Source: Mycoplasma_N cavipharyngis (GTDB taxonomy: Bacteria > Bacillota_I > Bacilli_A > Mycoplasmatales > Mycoplasmoidaceae). From it: a stretch of 64,000 nt of DNA. The number at the start of each line of letters is the position of its first letter. Position 1 is the stretch's first letter. The translations under genes and the position numbers were made by a program. The stretch spans positions 682,001 to 746,000 of the forward strand of contig NZ_CP155569.1 in the NCBI RefSeq assembly GCF_042984175.1, in the 5' to 3' direction. The notes under the pieces are model-generated. The model saw only the letters and a program-made list of their open reading frames with translations, made no database searches and had not been told where the DNA came from. Positions 35,510 through 47,073 of the stretch are shown piece after piece.

Positions 35510-37108
35510 TTATAATTCTAATACTTGATCAAAAGATTTTTTCTGTGCTTCATCTAAATGATGACTCACATAAATCACTGTTTTATTTTTGTCATTTAAA
35601 AGATTGTTTAAAATTAAATTAGCATTCTTTTTATCTAAATTAGATAATGCTTCATCTAATAGCAAAAAGTTTTTTTGATGAAAAAAGATTCGTGATAAAT
35701 TAATTCTTTGTTTTTGACCTAATGATAAAGAACTTTCAACATCAAAATCGATATTATCATAATCTTTTTGATTAATTTCATTTACCAAATTAACTGATAT
35801 TAAAGCATTAACAAAACTATTTTGATCTTTTGTCTGATCTAATACAACATTATTAAAAATTGTATCTTTATAAATAAAAGGATCACTTGATAAATAAGTT
35901 AATTGATTTCTTAAAAAGGCATCATTAATTTTTTTAATTTCAGTATTATTGATTTTAACTGAACCTTGATAATCTAAATTCAAGCCCATAATTATTTTTA
36001 AAAGTGTGCTTTTACCAACACCAGATGGACCAACAATGGCATATTTTTTGCCTTTTTCAAAAAGATAATTAAAATTTTTAAAAATTGGTTTATTTGCTAG
36101 TTCAAGATTTAAATTAGTAATTTTAATTTGTTGAATTACTTCATTAAAAATTGGATTTTGATCTTGAACTAAATTTAAATCTAATTCAGCAATTACTGGT
36201 TTAGTGCTTTTAATGCTAGAAACATAACCAAAAAAACGCGGAACATAATTAGCAAATTGAGGAAAAGTAGTTAAGAAGAAAATGAAAGTTGCTATTTTTA
36301 ATTGTTGATTAATAACTAAATAAGCAATAATAATTTCAGCAGAAATACTCACAAAAATTAAAGATTTTTCTAAAATAAAGTCAATTATTGATCCTGTGTT
36401 AAATAAAGTTCTTTTTTTCTTAAAATTATCAGTAACTTCATTAGTTATTTTTTCAATAATTAATTTTTGTTTGTTTTCAAAATACAATCTTGAATAACCT
36501 TCAAGCAAATTATCCAATTTACTATATAAATTATTTTCAGCTTTATTACTTAATTCAGTTTGTTTTGCTTTAGTTTTAGTTAATGAAATTAAAGGTAAAG
36601 CTGAAACTAAAATTAATGCACCTAAAAAAACTAAAACTAAAGGATCAAAAACAAAAGTTGATAATAAAACAACAAAAATTAAACTAATGATTAAACCACT
36701 AAGACTAGCAAATGATCTAATTACATTGTCAAAAATTTGTGAAGCATTTCTTTGAACTAATAAAAATGGTTTAGTTGGTTCATAACTACTAAAAAACAAC
36801 TGATTAGCACTTAAAAATTGTTCTTCAAGTTTTTTAATGACAATGATTTTAAATCTATTTTCTAATTTATAACCACCAACCCAAAAAAATCAATTGAAAA
36901 CAATAACAATAATTGTAATTAAACTATAATAGAGTATTTGATAATAAAATTGATTAGTATTATTAAAAGATTGATTAACAAATTGATCTAAATAACTAAT
37001 AATTATTGATAATAACGCACTTATGGTAATTTCTAATATATCAATAAAAACAACAGCTAATAAAAAAAGTAAAAAACTAAACTTTGCGTGTTTTCAAATT
37101 AATTTCAT
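35510..37108 (-). CDS. Lanthipeptide-cassette ABC half-transporter B, copy 1
   Basis: This 532-residue protein fuses six membrane segments (about residues 1-300) to one ATPase domain: Walker A GPSGVGKSTLLK, a diverged signature SLSLGQKQRINLSR, Walker B NFLLLDEALSNLD and YVSHHLDE switch. It starts two bases after the stop of half-transporter A, so the two form a heterodimeric exporter. There is no N-terminal C39 peptidase domain, unlike many bacteriocin exporters. It presumably exports the modified peptide; self-protection is also possible. Nearly identical to the copy at 41310. Confidence 0.9.
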
Positions 37109-37110
37109 AA

Positions 37111-38733
37111 TTAATTTTCCTTACCATTAATTCTAATTACTTGATCATATAAAGCTGCTTCTGAACCTAAATGATGAGTTACATTAATTAATAATAAATT
37201 TTGATCAGCAAAAATTTCTTTAATAATTCCTTGAACATTTTCTTTATCTAAATTAGCTAATGCTTCATCTAATATTAAAACATTTTTGTTTCTAAAAAAA
37301 TGTCGAGCAAAATTAATTCTTTGTTTTTCACCTGTTGATAAATCATTAATTATTGCTTTATTATTTAAATTAGTGAAATAATATTCATTAGAAAATTGTG
37401 CTCTTTTTAGTGCGTTTTTTACTTCTTGTTCTTTATTATCAGTTCATAAACTAACATTATTGTAAATACTATCTTGAAAAACAAATTCTTTAGCTTCTAA
37501 ATAAGTAAAATTATCATAATAAGTTTTTTGATTAATTGATTTTAATTCTTGATCATTAATTAAAATTTGCCCTTGATAATTATTAATTTGTTTAGTAATT
37601 AAATTAATTAAAGTGCTTTTACCAACACCAGATGGTCCAACAATGGCATATTTTTTTCCTGCTTCAAAAACGAAATTAAAATTAGTAAAAATTTCGTTTT
37701 GATCATCATATTTAAATGATAAATTTTTAAGAGTAATTTTTTTAATGTTTAAGTTTTTAGTTAGATAATTATCTGCAGTAGTTGGTTTTAAGTTTTTAAT
37801 AAAATCAAAATATTTTAAATGAGCAATAAAACTATATAGTCGAACAATTAAACCTCTAATATTACTATTAATTATAATAGAAATATTAACAACTAAAAAA
37901 ATCGAAACTGAAATAGATACTAAATCATGATAATTAATTAATAATAGTTCTAATACAATTGCAAATATAATAAATGTTAAAAATTGAGTCATTGCTTGAA
38001 TCAACTCAACAAATACTAAAAGACGATATCCTCTAAGTCATTTTTTGTTATATTTTTCTGTTGTACTAATTAATTTTGAAAAGAAGAAAAGATTTTTTCC
38101 TAAAAAATAAAAAAACTGATATTTTTGAAAAAAATGACTGATGTTTTCTGAACTTTGTTGTAATATTAAATAATTTTTTTGATATTTAGAACTTGATATT
38201 TTTGAAAAAATTAAAAAAGGTAATAAATTTAAAATCAAAATTAATCCAATAATAATTGTTGCAATAATAGGATTTAAAATAAAAATTAAAATAGTTCCTC
38301 CTAAAATTCCAAAAAATTTAGTAAACAAATCAAAAACAACATCAATTGTTTCACCAAATGCAATTTCATCAACGTTTCTAATATTAGCAAGATAAAATGA
38401 TTTTTGTTTAGTGTTAAATTCTCTAATGTTTTGATTAGTTGTCTCATCAATTAAATCAAACATTAAATCAGCATTAATTTGTGTTAATAATTTATTTTTA
38501 GAAAATTTTGCTATATAAAAACTAAAAATTCCAAAAACAAAAACCCCAATATCAATTCAAAGAATTAAAAATAATTGACTTAAATCACTACTAGATGTTG
38601 TTGTTGCAATACGAATTAGAAGCGATGTTAAATAAAATACAACAATTTCTTCAACTACCATTATCAAACAAACTAAAAAAGTAATAATTGTTAAAAAAGG
38701 ATATTTTTTAAAATATTTAAAAATGTTTTTCAT
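37111..38733 (-). CDS. Lanthipeptide-cassette ABC half-transporter A, copy 1
   Basis: This 540-residue half-transporter has a membrane domain and an ATPase domain with Walker A GPSGVGKSTLIN, a signature region NDLSTGEKQRINFAR, and a Walker B NVLILDEALANLD. It lacks a peptidase domain. The start ATG at 38733 lies eight bases downstream of the lanKC stop. Several in-frame TGA codons are Trp. Compared with its twin at 42911, the segment around residues 60-150 carries more substitutions than the rest, which may reflect adaptation to a different peptide. Confidence 0.88.
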
Positions 38734-38741
38734 ATTAAATT

Positions 38742-40708
38742 TTAATTTTTATTATAAATAAATTTTAAAGCAAATTTAATTCCGTCAATCCCTAATAAAA
38801 ATTTATTATTTTCAATTTTTGTTCCATCATATTCATAAATATGATTTTGTTTAGACATTACTTCAATAATTAAAGATTGATTAATTAATTGGTTATTGTC
38901 AAATTGAATATTAAAAGTATTGAAATAAAATTTTTTGACAAAAACAACACCAATAATTCCAAAACCTAACGATATTTTTCTAGTAAAAAATAAATTAATT
39001 TCTTGAAATAATTTATTAGTAAAATCTTTGTATGATAGATCATTCGTTTTTATATAGTATAAAGAAAATATGTATAATAAACCAGCAATTCCATTTTGTA
39101 AATATGGTGAACTTTTATTGGTTTCAAAAAAAATATCAATTTTTAATTCATTTATAACAACAAATGATTTCTTAAAATTTTCAAATCATTTTTCAAATTC
39201 TTCTTTTAAAACTTGTTTATTTGTCTCATTTAAAATTATTGACAATATTTTTAAATACTCTTTTTGAACTGGATCATTTTTAATCTCTTCATCTAATAAT
39301 TTTGTTTCAATTTTTATTTTTTTATTTTCTAAAATTTTTTTTCAAATTAAATCTATTTTTGATAATTGATTTTCATTATTTGTTTCTATAGACAATATTT
39401 TATTTATTGTTGCTTTTTTTAAAAAAATTCTATTTTCAATAAATTTTTGATTTGATATATTAAAAGTATTTTCAATTAAATTTAGTGTTTTACTATATAA
39501 ATCATAATCATTCTTTAAATTAAACAAAATGTATGATAAAAATGAAACAATCGCTTTAAAATTTTTTTAAAAAATAATAACGATTTAACATCAAAATACA
39601 AATCTAATAACATTAAAGATATTTTTTGTTTATCTGCTTCAAAACTATTAGCATGAATATCATAATGATATTCTGAATGAATTAAAAAAGATTGTTCGTT
39701 TTTAAAATTTGAATATTCCAAATCAATAAAATAAAGTTTATTATCTTCTGAAATTATAAAATTATTTAAATTTATGTCATTTAACATCAATTTATTATTT
39801 TCGCAAAACAATAGTATATCTCGCATTAAATTATTAATATTTAAAGCTTTGGTTAGTTTTGATAAAAAATTATTAAAATTTAAAAAAGATAATTCATTTT
39901 TTAAAAAAGTTAAAGTTTTTCCTTTAATAAATTTATAAAAAAATAAAACACTTTGATCATAATTAATCCTTTTAACAAAATCAGGAAAAAAATTATTAAT
40001 TTTTTTTGACATTAACGAATTAATAATTTGTAATTCATTATTTCTTGATTTAATTGATCCATTTCCATTCTGACCCATATACTTCTTTGATTCTTTAACT
40101 ACATAGTATTTATTATTTAAATCTTTTATTAAAAATATCGAACCGAAAGGTTTTAAAACAATTAAGCCTAAAACTTCAAAATTCTTAAAGGGATGATTAT
40201 CTTTTTTTGGAATAGGAAAAATATCTTTAATATTATCGGGTTTATATTTTCTTGTTATAAAATTTTTTTCATTAGTTTGAAAATAACGATAACTAATAAT
40301 GCTATTTTTATAGTGTCTATTAGAATGAGTTCTTGGTCCTTTAAAATTTTTTAATAATAAATATAAATTAATTATTATTTTTTTAGTTTCAAATTCAGAT
40401 TCTGGATAAATTGTTATAAACTTACCAGTTAAATTATTTAATTGATCATTAGTTAATAATTCAATAAATAATTTAGTATTATTAATGAATTTAAAATTAA
40501 CTTTATTATCAATACAAAATTTACTAACTATTCTTAAAATCGAATTATAATTGTCATATTTTGCAGCAATATGAATTTTTCATCCTTCTAATAAATCATA
40601 TTCTTTAAAATTAATAAAAGAAAAAATATCATTAGAATCAACTAAACGTTGATATTTTTTAGTTAATTTTATTTTTTGATTTTTGATTTTTGAATTACAA
40701 CAAAACAT
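38742..40708 (-). pseudogene. Class III lanthionine synthetase (LanKC-like), copy 1, frameshifted
   Basis: The gene matches copy 2 almost base for base but has seven T instead of eight at 39562-39568, which shifts the frame in the region joining kinase and cyclase-like parts. The N-terminal piece (start 40708) would encode lyase and kinase parts and end after about 398 codons; the rest is in another frame. Motifs are as in copy 2. Slippage in the T/A run could restore the frame, so this may be a phase-variable gene, a pseudogene, or a homopolymer error. If truly broken, the intact enzyme from copy 2 could still act on LanA1, because the leaders are nearly identical. Confidence 0.85.
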
Positions 40709-40893
40709 ATATTTTTATTTTCAAAATTTTTTTAATTATTTGTTTAATTATAATTTTGTTAATTATTATAAATTAATTTTTAAATTTTTATTAATCAAGA
40801 AATAAATAATCCACAATAATATGAAATGAAAATATAAAATAATTATCAAAAAAATTAGATTTTAAATTATCATACTTACTAGTTTATCTAAAA

Positions 40894-41085
40894 ATGAAAG
40901 GTTTAATTTATATGCCATTAGTTAATTCAATTCGAAATGATTTGATTTTTATCAATCCAAATAATTTAGAAGTTTATGATCCTAGTTTAGAAATTTCTTA
41001 TGATATGCGTAGTTTTCGTTGTGTATATATTTTTACTGATAGATGTAAAACCGATAGATGTAAAAAAGTATCAGATACAAAATAA
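40894..41085 (+). CDS. Lanthipeptide precursor LanA1
   Basis: This 63-residue peptide lies divergently 185 bases upstream of lanKC copy 1. Residues 1-38 form a leader almost identical to that of the second copy (shared NDLIFINPNNLEVY and PSLEISYDM). The predicted core has S40-F-R-C43, T48-D-R-C51 and T53-D-R-C56: three Ser/Thr-xx-Cys pairs, suited to three (methyl)lanthionine rings. The tail ends SDTK. The true start may be Met7, because AAAGG sits about nine bases before that ATG. The gene is too short for homology; the case rests on the LanKC neighbour, the copy comparison and the ring pattern. Confidence 0.78.
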   Translation: MKGLIYMPLVNSIRNDLIFINPNNLEVYDPSLEISYDMRSFRCVYIFTDRCKTDRCKKVSDTK

Positions 41086-41221
41086 TTTTGAAATTTATTT
41101 TGTGTAAAAAAAGTTGTTTAATAACATATATAATAAATTTTTGAAGATATCATCAATATCAATCATAATTTTTATAAATGATCATAATTAATTTTCATTA
41201 TAACTAATTTGTCTATAACTA

Positions 41222-41275
41222 AAACAAATAATCCTAATTGCTTTTAATAATTCGCAATTAGGATTATTTGTTTAA
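41222..41275. terminator. Long perfect hairpin between the two cassettes
   Basis: AAACAAATAATCCTAATTGC (41222-41241) pairs perfectly over 20 bases with its complement at 41254-41273, around a 12-base loop. It can end lanA1 on the plus strand and half-transporter B copy 2 on the minus strand. Confidence 0.85.
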
Positions 41276-41309
41276 TTAATTATTAATATAAAAATAATTT
41301 ATTTTTTAA

Positions 41310-42908
41310 CTACAATTCTAATACTTGATCAAAGGATTTTTTCTGTGCTTCATCTAAATGATGACTCACATAAATCACTGTTTTATTTTTGTCATTTAAA
41401 AGATTGTTTAAAATTAAATTAGCATTCTTTTTATCTAAATTAGATAATGCTTCATCTAATAGCAAAAAGTTTTTTTGATGAAAAAAGATTCGTGATAAAT
41501 TAATTCTTTGTTTTTGACCTAATGATAAAGAACTTTCAACATCAAAATCAGTATTATCATAATCTTTTTGATTAATTTCATTTACCAAATTAACTGATAT
41601 TAAAGCATTAACAAAACTATTTTGATCTTTTGTTTGATCTAATACAACATTATTAAAAATTGTATCTTTATAAATAAAGGGTTCGCTTGATAAATAAGTT
41701 AATTGATTTCTTAAAAAGGCATCATTAATTTTTTTAATTTCAGTATTATTGATTTTAACTGAACCTTGATAATCTAAATTCAAGCCCATAATTATTTTTA
41801 AAAGTGTGCTTTTACCAACACCAGATGGACCAACAATGGCATATTTTTTGCCTTTTTCAAAAAGATAATTAAAATTTTTAAAAATTGGTTTATTTGCTAG
41901 TTCAAGATTTAAATTAGTAATTTTAATTTGTTGAATTACTTCATTAAAAATTGGATTTTGATCTTGAACTAAATTTAAATCTAATTCAGCAATTACTGGT
42001 TTAGTACTTTTAATGCTAGAAACATAACTAAAAAAACGCGGAACATAATTAGCAAATTGAGGAAAAGTAGTTAAGAAGAAAATGAAAGTTGCTATTTTTA
42101 ATTGTTGATTAATAACTAAATAAGCAATAATAATTTCAGCAGAAATACTCACAAAAATTAAAGATTTTTCTAAAATAAAGTCAATTATTGATCCTGTGTT
42201 AAATAAAGTTCTTTTTTTCTTAAAATTATCAGCAACTTCATTAGTTATTTTTTCAATAATTAATTTTTGTTTGTTCTCAAAATACAATCTTGAATAACCT
42301 TCAAGCAAATTATCCAATTTACTATATAAATTATTTTCAGCTTTATTACTTAATTCAGTTTGTTTTGCTTTAGTTTTAGTTAATGAAATTAAAGGTAAAG
42401 CTGAAACTAAAATTAATGCACCTAAAAAAACTAAAACTAAAGGATCAAAAACAAAAGTTGATAATAAAACAACAAAAATTAAACTAATGATTAAACCACT
42501 AAGACTAGCAAATGATCTAATTACATTGTCATAAATTTGTGAAGCATTTCTTTGAACTAATAAAAATGGTTTAGTTGGTTCATAACTACTAAAAAACAAC
42601 TGATTAGCACTTAAAAATTGTTCTTCAAGTTTTTTAATGACAATGATTTTAAATCTATTTTCTAATTTATAACCACCAACCCAAAAAAATCAATTGAAAA
42701 CAATAACAATAATTGTAATTAAACTATAATAGAGTATTTGATAATAAAATTGATTAGTATTATTAAATGATTGATTAACAAATTGATCTAAATAACTAAT
42801 AATTATTGATAATAACGCACTTATGGTAATTTCTAATATATCAATAAAAACAACAGCTAATAAAAAAAGTAAAAAACTAAACTTTGCATGTTTTCAAATT
42901 AATTTCAT
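41310..42908 (-). CDS. Lanthipeptide-cassette ABC half-transporter B, copy 2
   Basis: This 532-residue protein differs from copy 1 (35510) at only a handful of residues (for example T/A near residue 190, and a Glu for Asp in LSSEPFIYKD). It has the same membrane-ATPase fusion, Walker A GPSGVGKST and LSLGQKQR signature, and lacks a peptidase domain. It starts two bases after half-transporter A and ends with TAG. The near-identity shows the duplication is recent or kept alike by recombination. Confidence 0.9.
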
Positions 42909-42910
42909 AA

Positions 42911-44536
42911 TTAATTTTCCTTACCATTAATTCTAATTACTTGATCATATAAAGCTGCTTCTGAGCCTAAATGATGAGTTACATTAATTAATAATAAATT
43001 TTGATCAGCAAAAATTTCTTTAATAATTCCTTGAACATTTTCTTTATCTAAATTAGCTAATGCTTCATCTAATATTAAAACATTTTTGTTTCTAAAAAAA
43101 TGTCGAGCAAAATTAATTCTTTGTTTTTCACCTGTTGATAAATCATTAATTATTGCTTTATTATTTAAATTAGTGAAATAATATTCATTAGAAAATTGTG
43201 CTCTTTTTAGTGCGTTTTTTACTTCTTGTTCTTTATTATCAGTTCATAAACTAACATTATTGTAAATACTATCTTGAAAAACAAATTCTTTAGCTTCTAA
43301 ATAAGTAAAATTATCATAATAAGTTTTTTGATTAATTGATTTTAATTCTTGATCATTAATTAAAATTTGCCCTTGATAATTATTAATTTGTTTAGTAATT
43401 AAATTAATTAAAGTGCTTTTACCAACACCAGATGGTCCAACAATGGCATATTTTTTTCCTGCTTCAAAAACGAAATTAAAATTAGTAAAAATTTCGTTTT
43501 GATCATCATATTTAAATGATAAATTTTTAAGAGTAATTTTTTTAATGTTTAAGTTTTTAGTTAGATAATTATCTGTAGTAGTTGGTTTTAAGTTTTTAAT
43601 AAAATCAAAATATTTTAAATGAGCAATAAAACTATATAGTCGAACAATTAAACCTCTAATATTACTATTAATTATAATAGAAATATTAACAACTAAAAAA
43701 ATCGAAACAGAAATAGATACTAAATCATGATAATTAATTAATAATAGTTCTAATACAATTGCAAATATAATAAATGTTAAAAATTGAGTCATTGCTTGAA
43801 TCAACTCAACAAATACTAAAAGACGATATCCTCTAAGTCACTTTTTGTTATATTTTTCTGTTGTACTAATTAATTTTGAAAAGAAGAAAAGATTTTTTCC
43901 TAAAAAATAAAAAAACTGATATTTTTGAAAAAAATGATTGATGTTTTCTGAACTTTGTTGTAATATTAAATAATTTTTTTGATATTTAGAACTTGATATT
44001 TTTGAAAAAATTAAAAAAGGTAATAAATTTAAAATCAAAATTAATCCAATAATAATTGCTGCAATAATAGGATTTAAAATAAAAATTAAAATAGTTCCTC
44101 CTAAAATTCCAAAAAATTTAGCAAACAAATCAAAAACAGCATCAATTGTTTTAACAAATGCAATTCCATCAACGTTTCTAATATTAGCAAGATAAAATGA
44201 TTTTTGTTTAGTGATAAATTCTCTAATGTTTTGATTAGTTGTATCATCAATTAAATCAAACATTAAATCAGCATTAATTTGTGTTAACAATTTATTTTTA
44301 GAAAATTTTGCTATATAAAAACTAAAAATTCCAAAAACAAAAACAGCAATATTAATTCAAAGAATTAAAAATAATTGACTTAAATCATTACTAGATATTG
44401 TTGTTGCAATACGAATCAAAAGTGATGTTAAATAAAATACAACAATTTGTTCAAATAAAATTATTAAATAAAATAAAAAAGTAATAATTGTTAAAAAAGG
44501 ATATTTTTTAAAATATTTAAAAATGTTTTTCATCAT
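42911..44536 (-). CDS. Lanthipeptide-cassette ABC half-transporter A, copy 2
   Basis: This 541-residue half-transporter has two adjacent ATGs at its start (MMKNIFK). It carries the same motifs as copy 1: Walker A GPSGVGKST, the signature, and a DEALANLD Walker B. The ATPase half is nearly identical to copy 1, while the first membrane helices and the stretch DDTTNQNIREFITKQ to VFDLFAK differ at many positions. It is six bases downstream of lanKC, so lanKC-A-B form one transcript. Confidence 0.88.
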
Positions 44537-44542
44537 TTAATT

Positions 44543-46510
44543 TTAATTTTTATCATAAATAAATTTTAAAGCAAATTTAATTCCTTCAATCCCTAATAAA
44601 AATTTATTATTTTCAATTTTTGTTCCATCATATTCATAAATATGATTTTGTTTAGACATTACTTCAATAATTAAAGATTGATTAATTAATTGGTTATTGT
44701 CAAATTGAATATTGAAAGTATTGAAATAAAATTTTTTGACAAAAACAACACCAATAATTCCAAAACCTAACGATATTTTTCTAGTAAAAAATAAATTAAT
44801 TTCTTGAAATAATTTATTAGTAAAATCTTTGTATGATAGATCATTCGTTTTTATATAGTATAAAGAAAATATGTATAATAAACCAGCAATTCCATTTTGT
44901 AAATATGGTGAACTTTTATTGGTTTCAAAAAAAATATCAATTTTTAATTCATTTATAACAACAAATGATTTCTTAAAATTTTCAAATCATTTTTCAAATT
45001 CTTCTTTTAAAACTTGTTTATTTGTCTCATTTAAAATTATTGACAATATTTTTAAATACTCTTTTTGAACTGGATCATTTTTAATCTCTTCATCTAATAA
45101 TTTTGTTTCAATTTTTATTTTTTTATTTTCTAAAATTTTTTTTCAAATTAAATCTATTTTTGATAATTGATTATCATTATTTGTTTCTATAGACAATATT
45201 TTATTTATTGTTGGTTTTTTTAAAAAAATTCTATTTTCAATAAATTTTTGATTTGATATATTAAAAGTATTTTCAATTAAATTTAGTGTTTTACTATATA
45301 AATCATAATCATTCTTTAAATTAAACAAAATGTATGATAAAAACGAAACAATCGCTTTAAAATTTTTTTTAAAAAATAATAACGATTTAACATCAAAATA
45401 CAAATCTAATAACATTAAAGATATTTTTTGTTTATCTGCTTCAAAACTATTAGCATGAATATCATAATGATATTCTGAATGAATTAAAAAAGATTGTTCG
45501 TTTTTAAAATTTGAATATTCCAAATCAATAAAATAAAGTTTATTATCTTCTGAAATTATAAAATTATTTAAATTTATGTCATTTAACATCAATTTATTAT
45601 TTTCGCAAAACAATAGTATATCTCGCATTAAATTATTAATATTTAAAGCTTTGGTTAGTTTTGATAAAAAATTATTAAAATTTAAAAAAGATAATTCATT
45701 TTTTAAAAAAGTTAAAGTTTTTCCTTTAATAAATTTATAAAAAAATAAAACACTTTGATCATAATTAATCCTTTTAACAAAATCAGGAAAAAAATTATTA
45801 ATTTTTTTTGACATTAACGAATTAATAATTTGTAATTCATTATTTCTTGATTTAATTGATCCATTTCCATTCTGACCCATATACTTCTTTGATTCTTTAA
45901 CTACATAGTATTTATTATTTAAATCTTTTATTAAAAATATCGAACCGAAAGGTTTTAAAACAATTAAGCCTAAAACTTCAAAATTCTTAAAGGGATGATT
46001 ATCTTTTTTTGGAATAGGAAAAATATCTTTAATATTATCGGGTTTATATTTTCTTGTTATAAAATTTTTTTCATTAGTTTGAAAATAACGATAACTAATA
46101 ATGCTATTTTTATAGTGTCTATTAGAATGAGTTCTTGGTCCTTTAAAATTTTTTAATAATAAATATAAATTAATTATTATTTTTTTAGTTTCAAATTCAG
46201 ATTCTGGATAAATTGTTATAAATTTACCAGTTAAATTATTTAATTGATCATTAGTTAATAATTCAATAAATAATTTAGTATTATTAATGAATTTAAAATT
46301 AACTTTATTATCAATACAAAATTTACTAACTATTCTTAAAATCGAATTATAATTGTCATATTTTGCAGCAATATGAATTTTTCATCCTTCTAATAAATCA
46401 TATTCTTTAAAATTAATAAAAGAAAAAATATCATTAGAATCAACTAAACGTTGATATTTTTTAGTTAATTTTATTTTTTGATTTTTGATTTTCGAATTAC
46501 AACAAAACAT
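44543..46510 (-). CDS. Class III lanthionine synthetase (LanKC-like), copy 2, intact
   Basis: This 655-residue enzyme shows three parts. N-terminal phosphoSer/Thr lyase-like region: EGWKIHIAAKYDN, FKFINNTKLF, GKFITIYP and GPRTHSNRHYKNSIISYRY, all closely matching LanKC/LanL consensus. Kinase region (about 190-430): a glycine loop (KPFGSIFLI), VVKES Lys, a catalytic loop LNDINLNNFI and IDLEYS in the DFG place. C-terminal LanC-like region: SPYLQNGIAGLL, GFGIIGVV and FLLGIDGI, without the Cys-Cys-His zinc ligands, as in class III rather than class IV enzymes. Such enzymes phosphorylate and eliminate Ser/Thr and add Cys thiols. It is shorter than typical LanKC (about 850). Many TGA Trp codons hide the ORF from standard-code annotation. 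Confidence 0.88.
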
Positions 46511-46693
46511 ATATTTTATTTTCAAAATTTTTTTAATTATTTGTTTAATTATAATTTTGTTAATTATTATAAATTAATTTTTAAATTTTTATTAATCAAG
46601 AAATAAATAATCCACAATAATATGAAATGAAAATATAAAATAATTATCAAAAAAATTAGATTTTAAATTATCATACTTATCAATTTATCTAAA

Positions 46694-46906
46694 ATGCAAG
46701 GTTTAACTCATATGCCATTAATTAATTCAATTCCAAATGATTTGATTTTTATTAATCCAAATAATTTAGAAGTTTATGAGCCTAGTCTAGAAATTTCTTA
46801 TGATATGTTAAGTTTTTTATGTGTAAATATTATTCCTATAATTAATATTACTAACACTAATGAGTGTAGTACTGAAAAATGTAGAGAAGAATTCGACACA
46901 AAATAA
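46694..46906 (+). CDS. Lanthipeptide precursor LanA2
   Basis: This 70-residue peptide lies divergently 183 bases upstream of the intact lanKC. The first 38 residues match LanA1 at all but a few positions. The core differs strongly (hydrophobic NIIPIINIT insert), yet the potential rings are kept: S40-F-L-C43, T55-N-E-C58 and T60-E-K-C63, again with one residue between the second and third. The end DTK is shared. As in LanA1, AAGG lies about ten bases before Met7, which may be the real start. A terminator follows at 46935. Conserved leader with variable core but fixed Ser/Thr/Cys is what a modified peptide family should show. Confidence 0.8.
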   Translation: MQGLTHMPLINSIPNDLIFINPNNLEVYEPSLEISYDMLSFLCVNIIPIINITNTNECSTEKCREEFDTK

Positions 46907-46934
46907 TTTCAAATTTATTTTATGTTTATAAAGA

Positions 46935-46977
46935 AAAGACCTTAATTGTTACAAAATAATAACTAAGGTCTTTCTTC
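46935..46977 (+). terminator. Terminator of lanA2
   Basis: AAAGACCTTA (46935-46944) pairs with TAAGGTCTTT (46964-46973), with further pairing into the loop (TTGTTA/TAAC), followed by a pyrimidine-rich stretch. Lies 28 bases past the lanA2 stop. Confidence 0.8.
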
Positions 46978-47073
46978 TGTATGTAAAAATATTCTTATGA
47001 TAACAAATACAATAAATTTTTAATTTGAAATATTAAAATTTGTTAAATCATAAAAAAATTATAATAAAACAAT

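Larger units (their letters stand above)
35510..46906. repeat. Tandem direct duplication of the 5.6 kb lanthipeptide cassette
   Basis: Copy 1 (35510-41085) and copy 2 (41310-46906) run in the same direction at a period of 5,800 bases and contain the same four genes in the same order with the same spacing. Most of the sequence is almost identical. Differences gather in the precursor core, in the first membrane part of the first ABC gene, and in the short unique spacers after each lanA. Confidence 0.97.

Noticed and set aside
39070..39267. Plus-strand 65-codon ORF, repeated at 44871-45068
   Set aside because: Antisense to the cyclase-like part of lanKC; it is repeated only because the cassette is duplicated.
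44543..46510. Class IV (LanL) assignment
   Set aside because: The Cys-Cys-His zinc ligands of the LanL cyclase are not found in the C-terminal part.
35510..46906. Reading the cassette as a multidrug exporter with an aminoglycoside-type kinase
   Set aside because: The lyase motifs, the LanC-like end and the paired precursor genes fit lanthipeptide synthesis far better.
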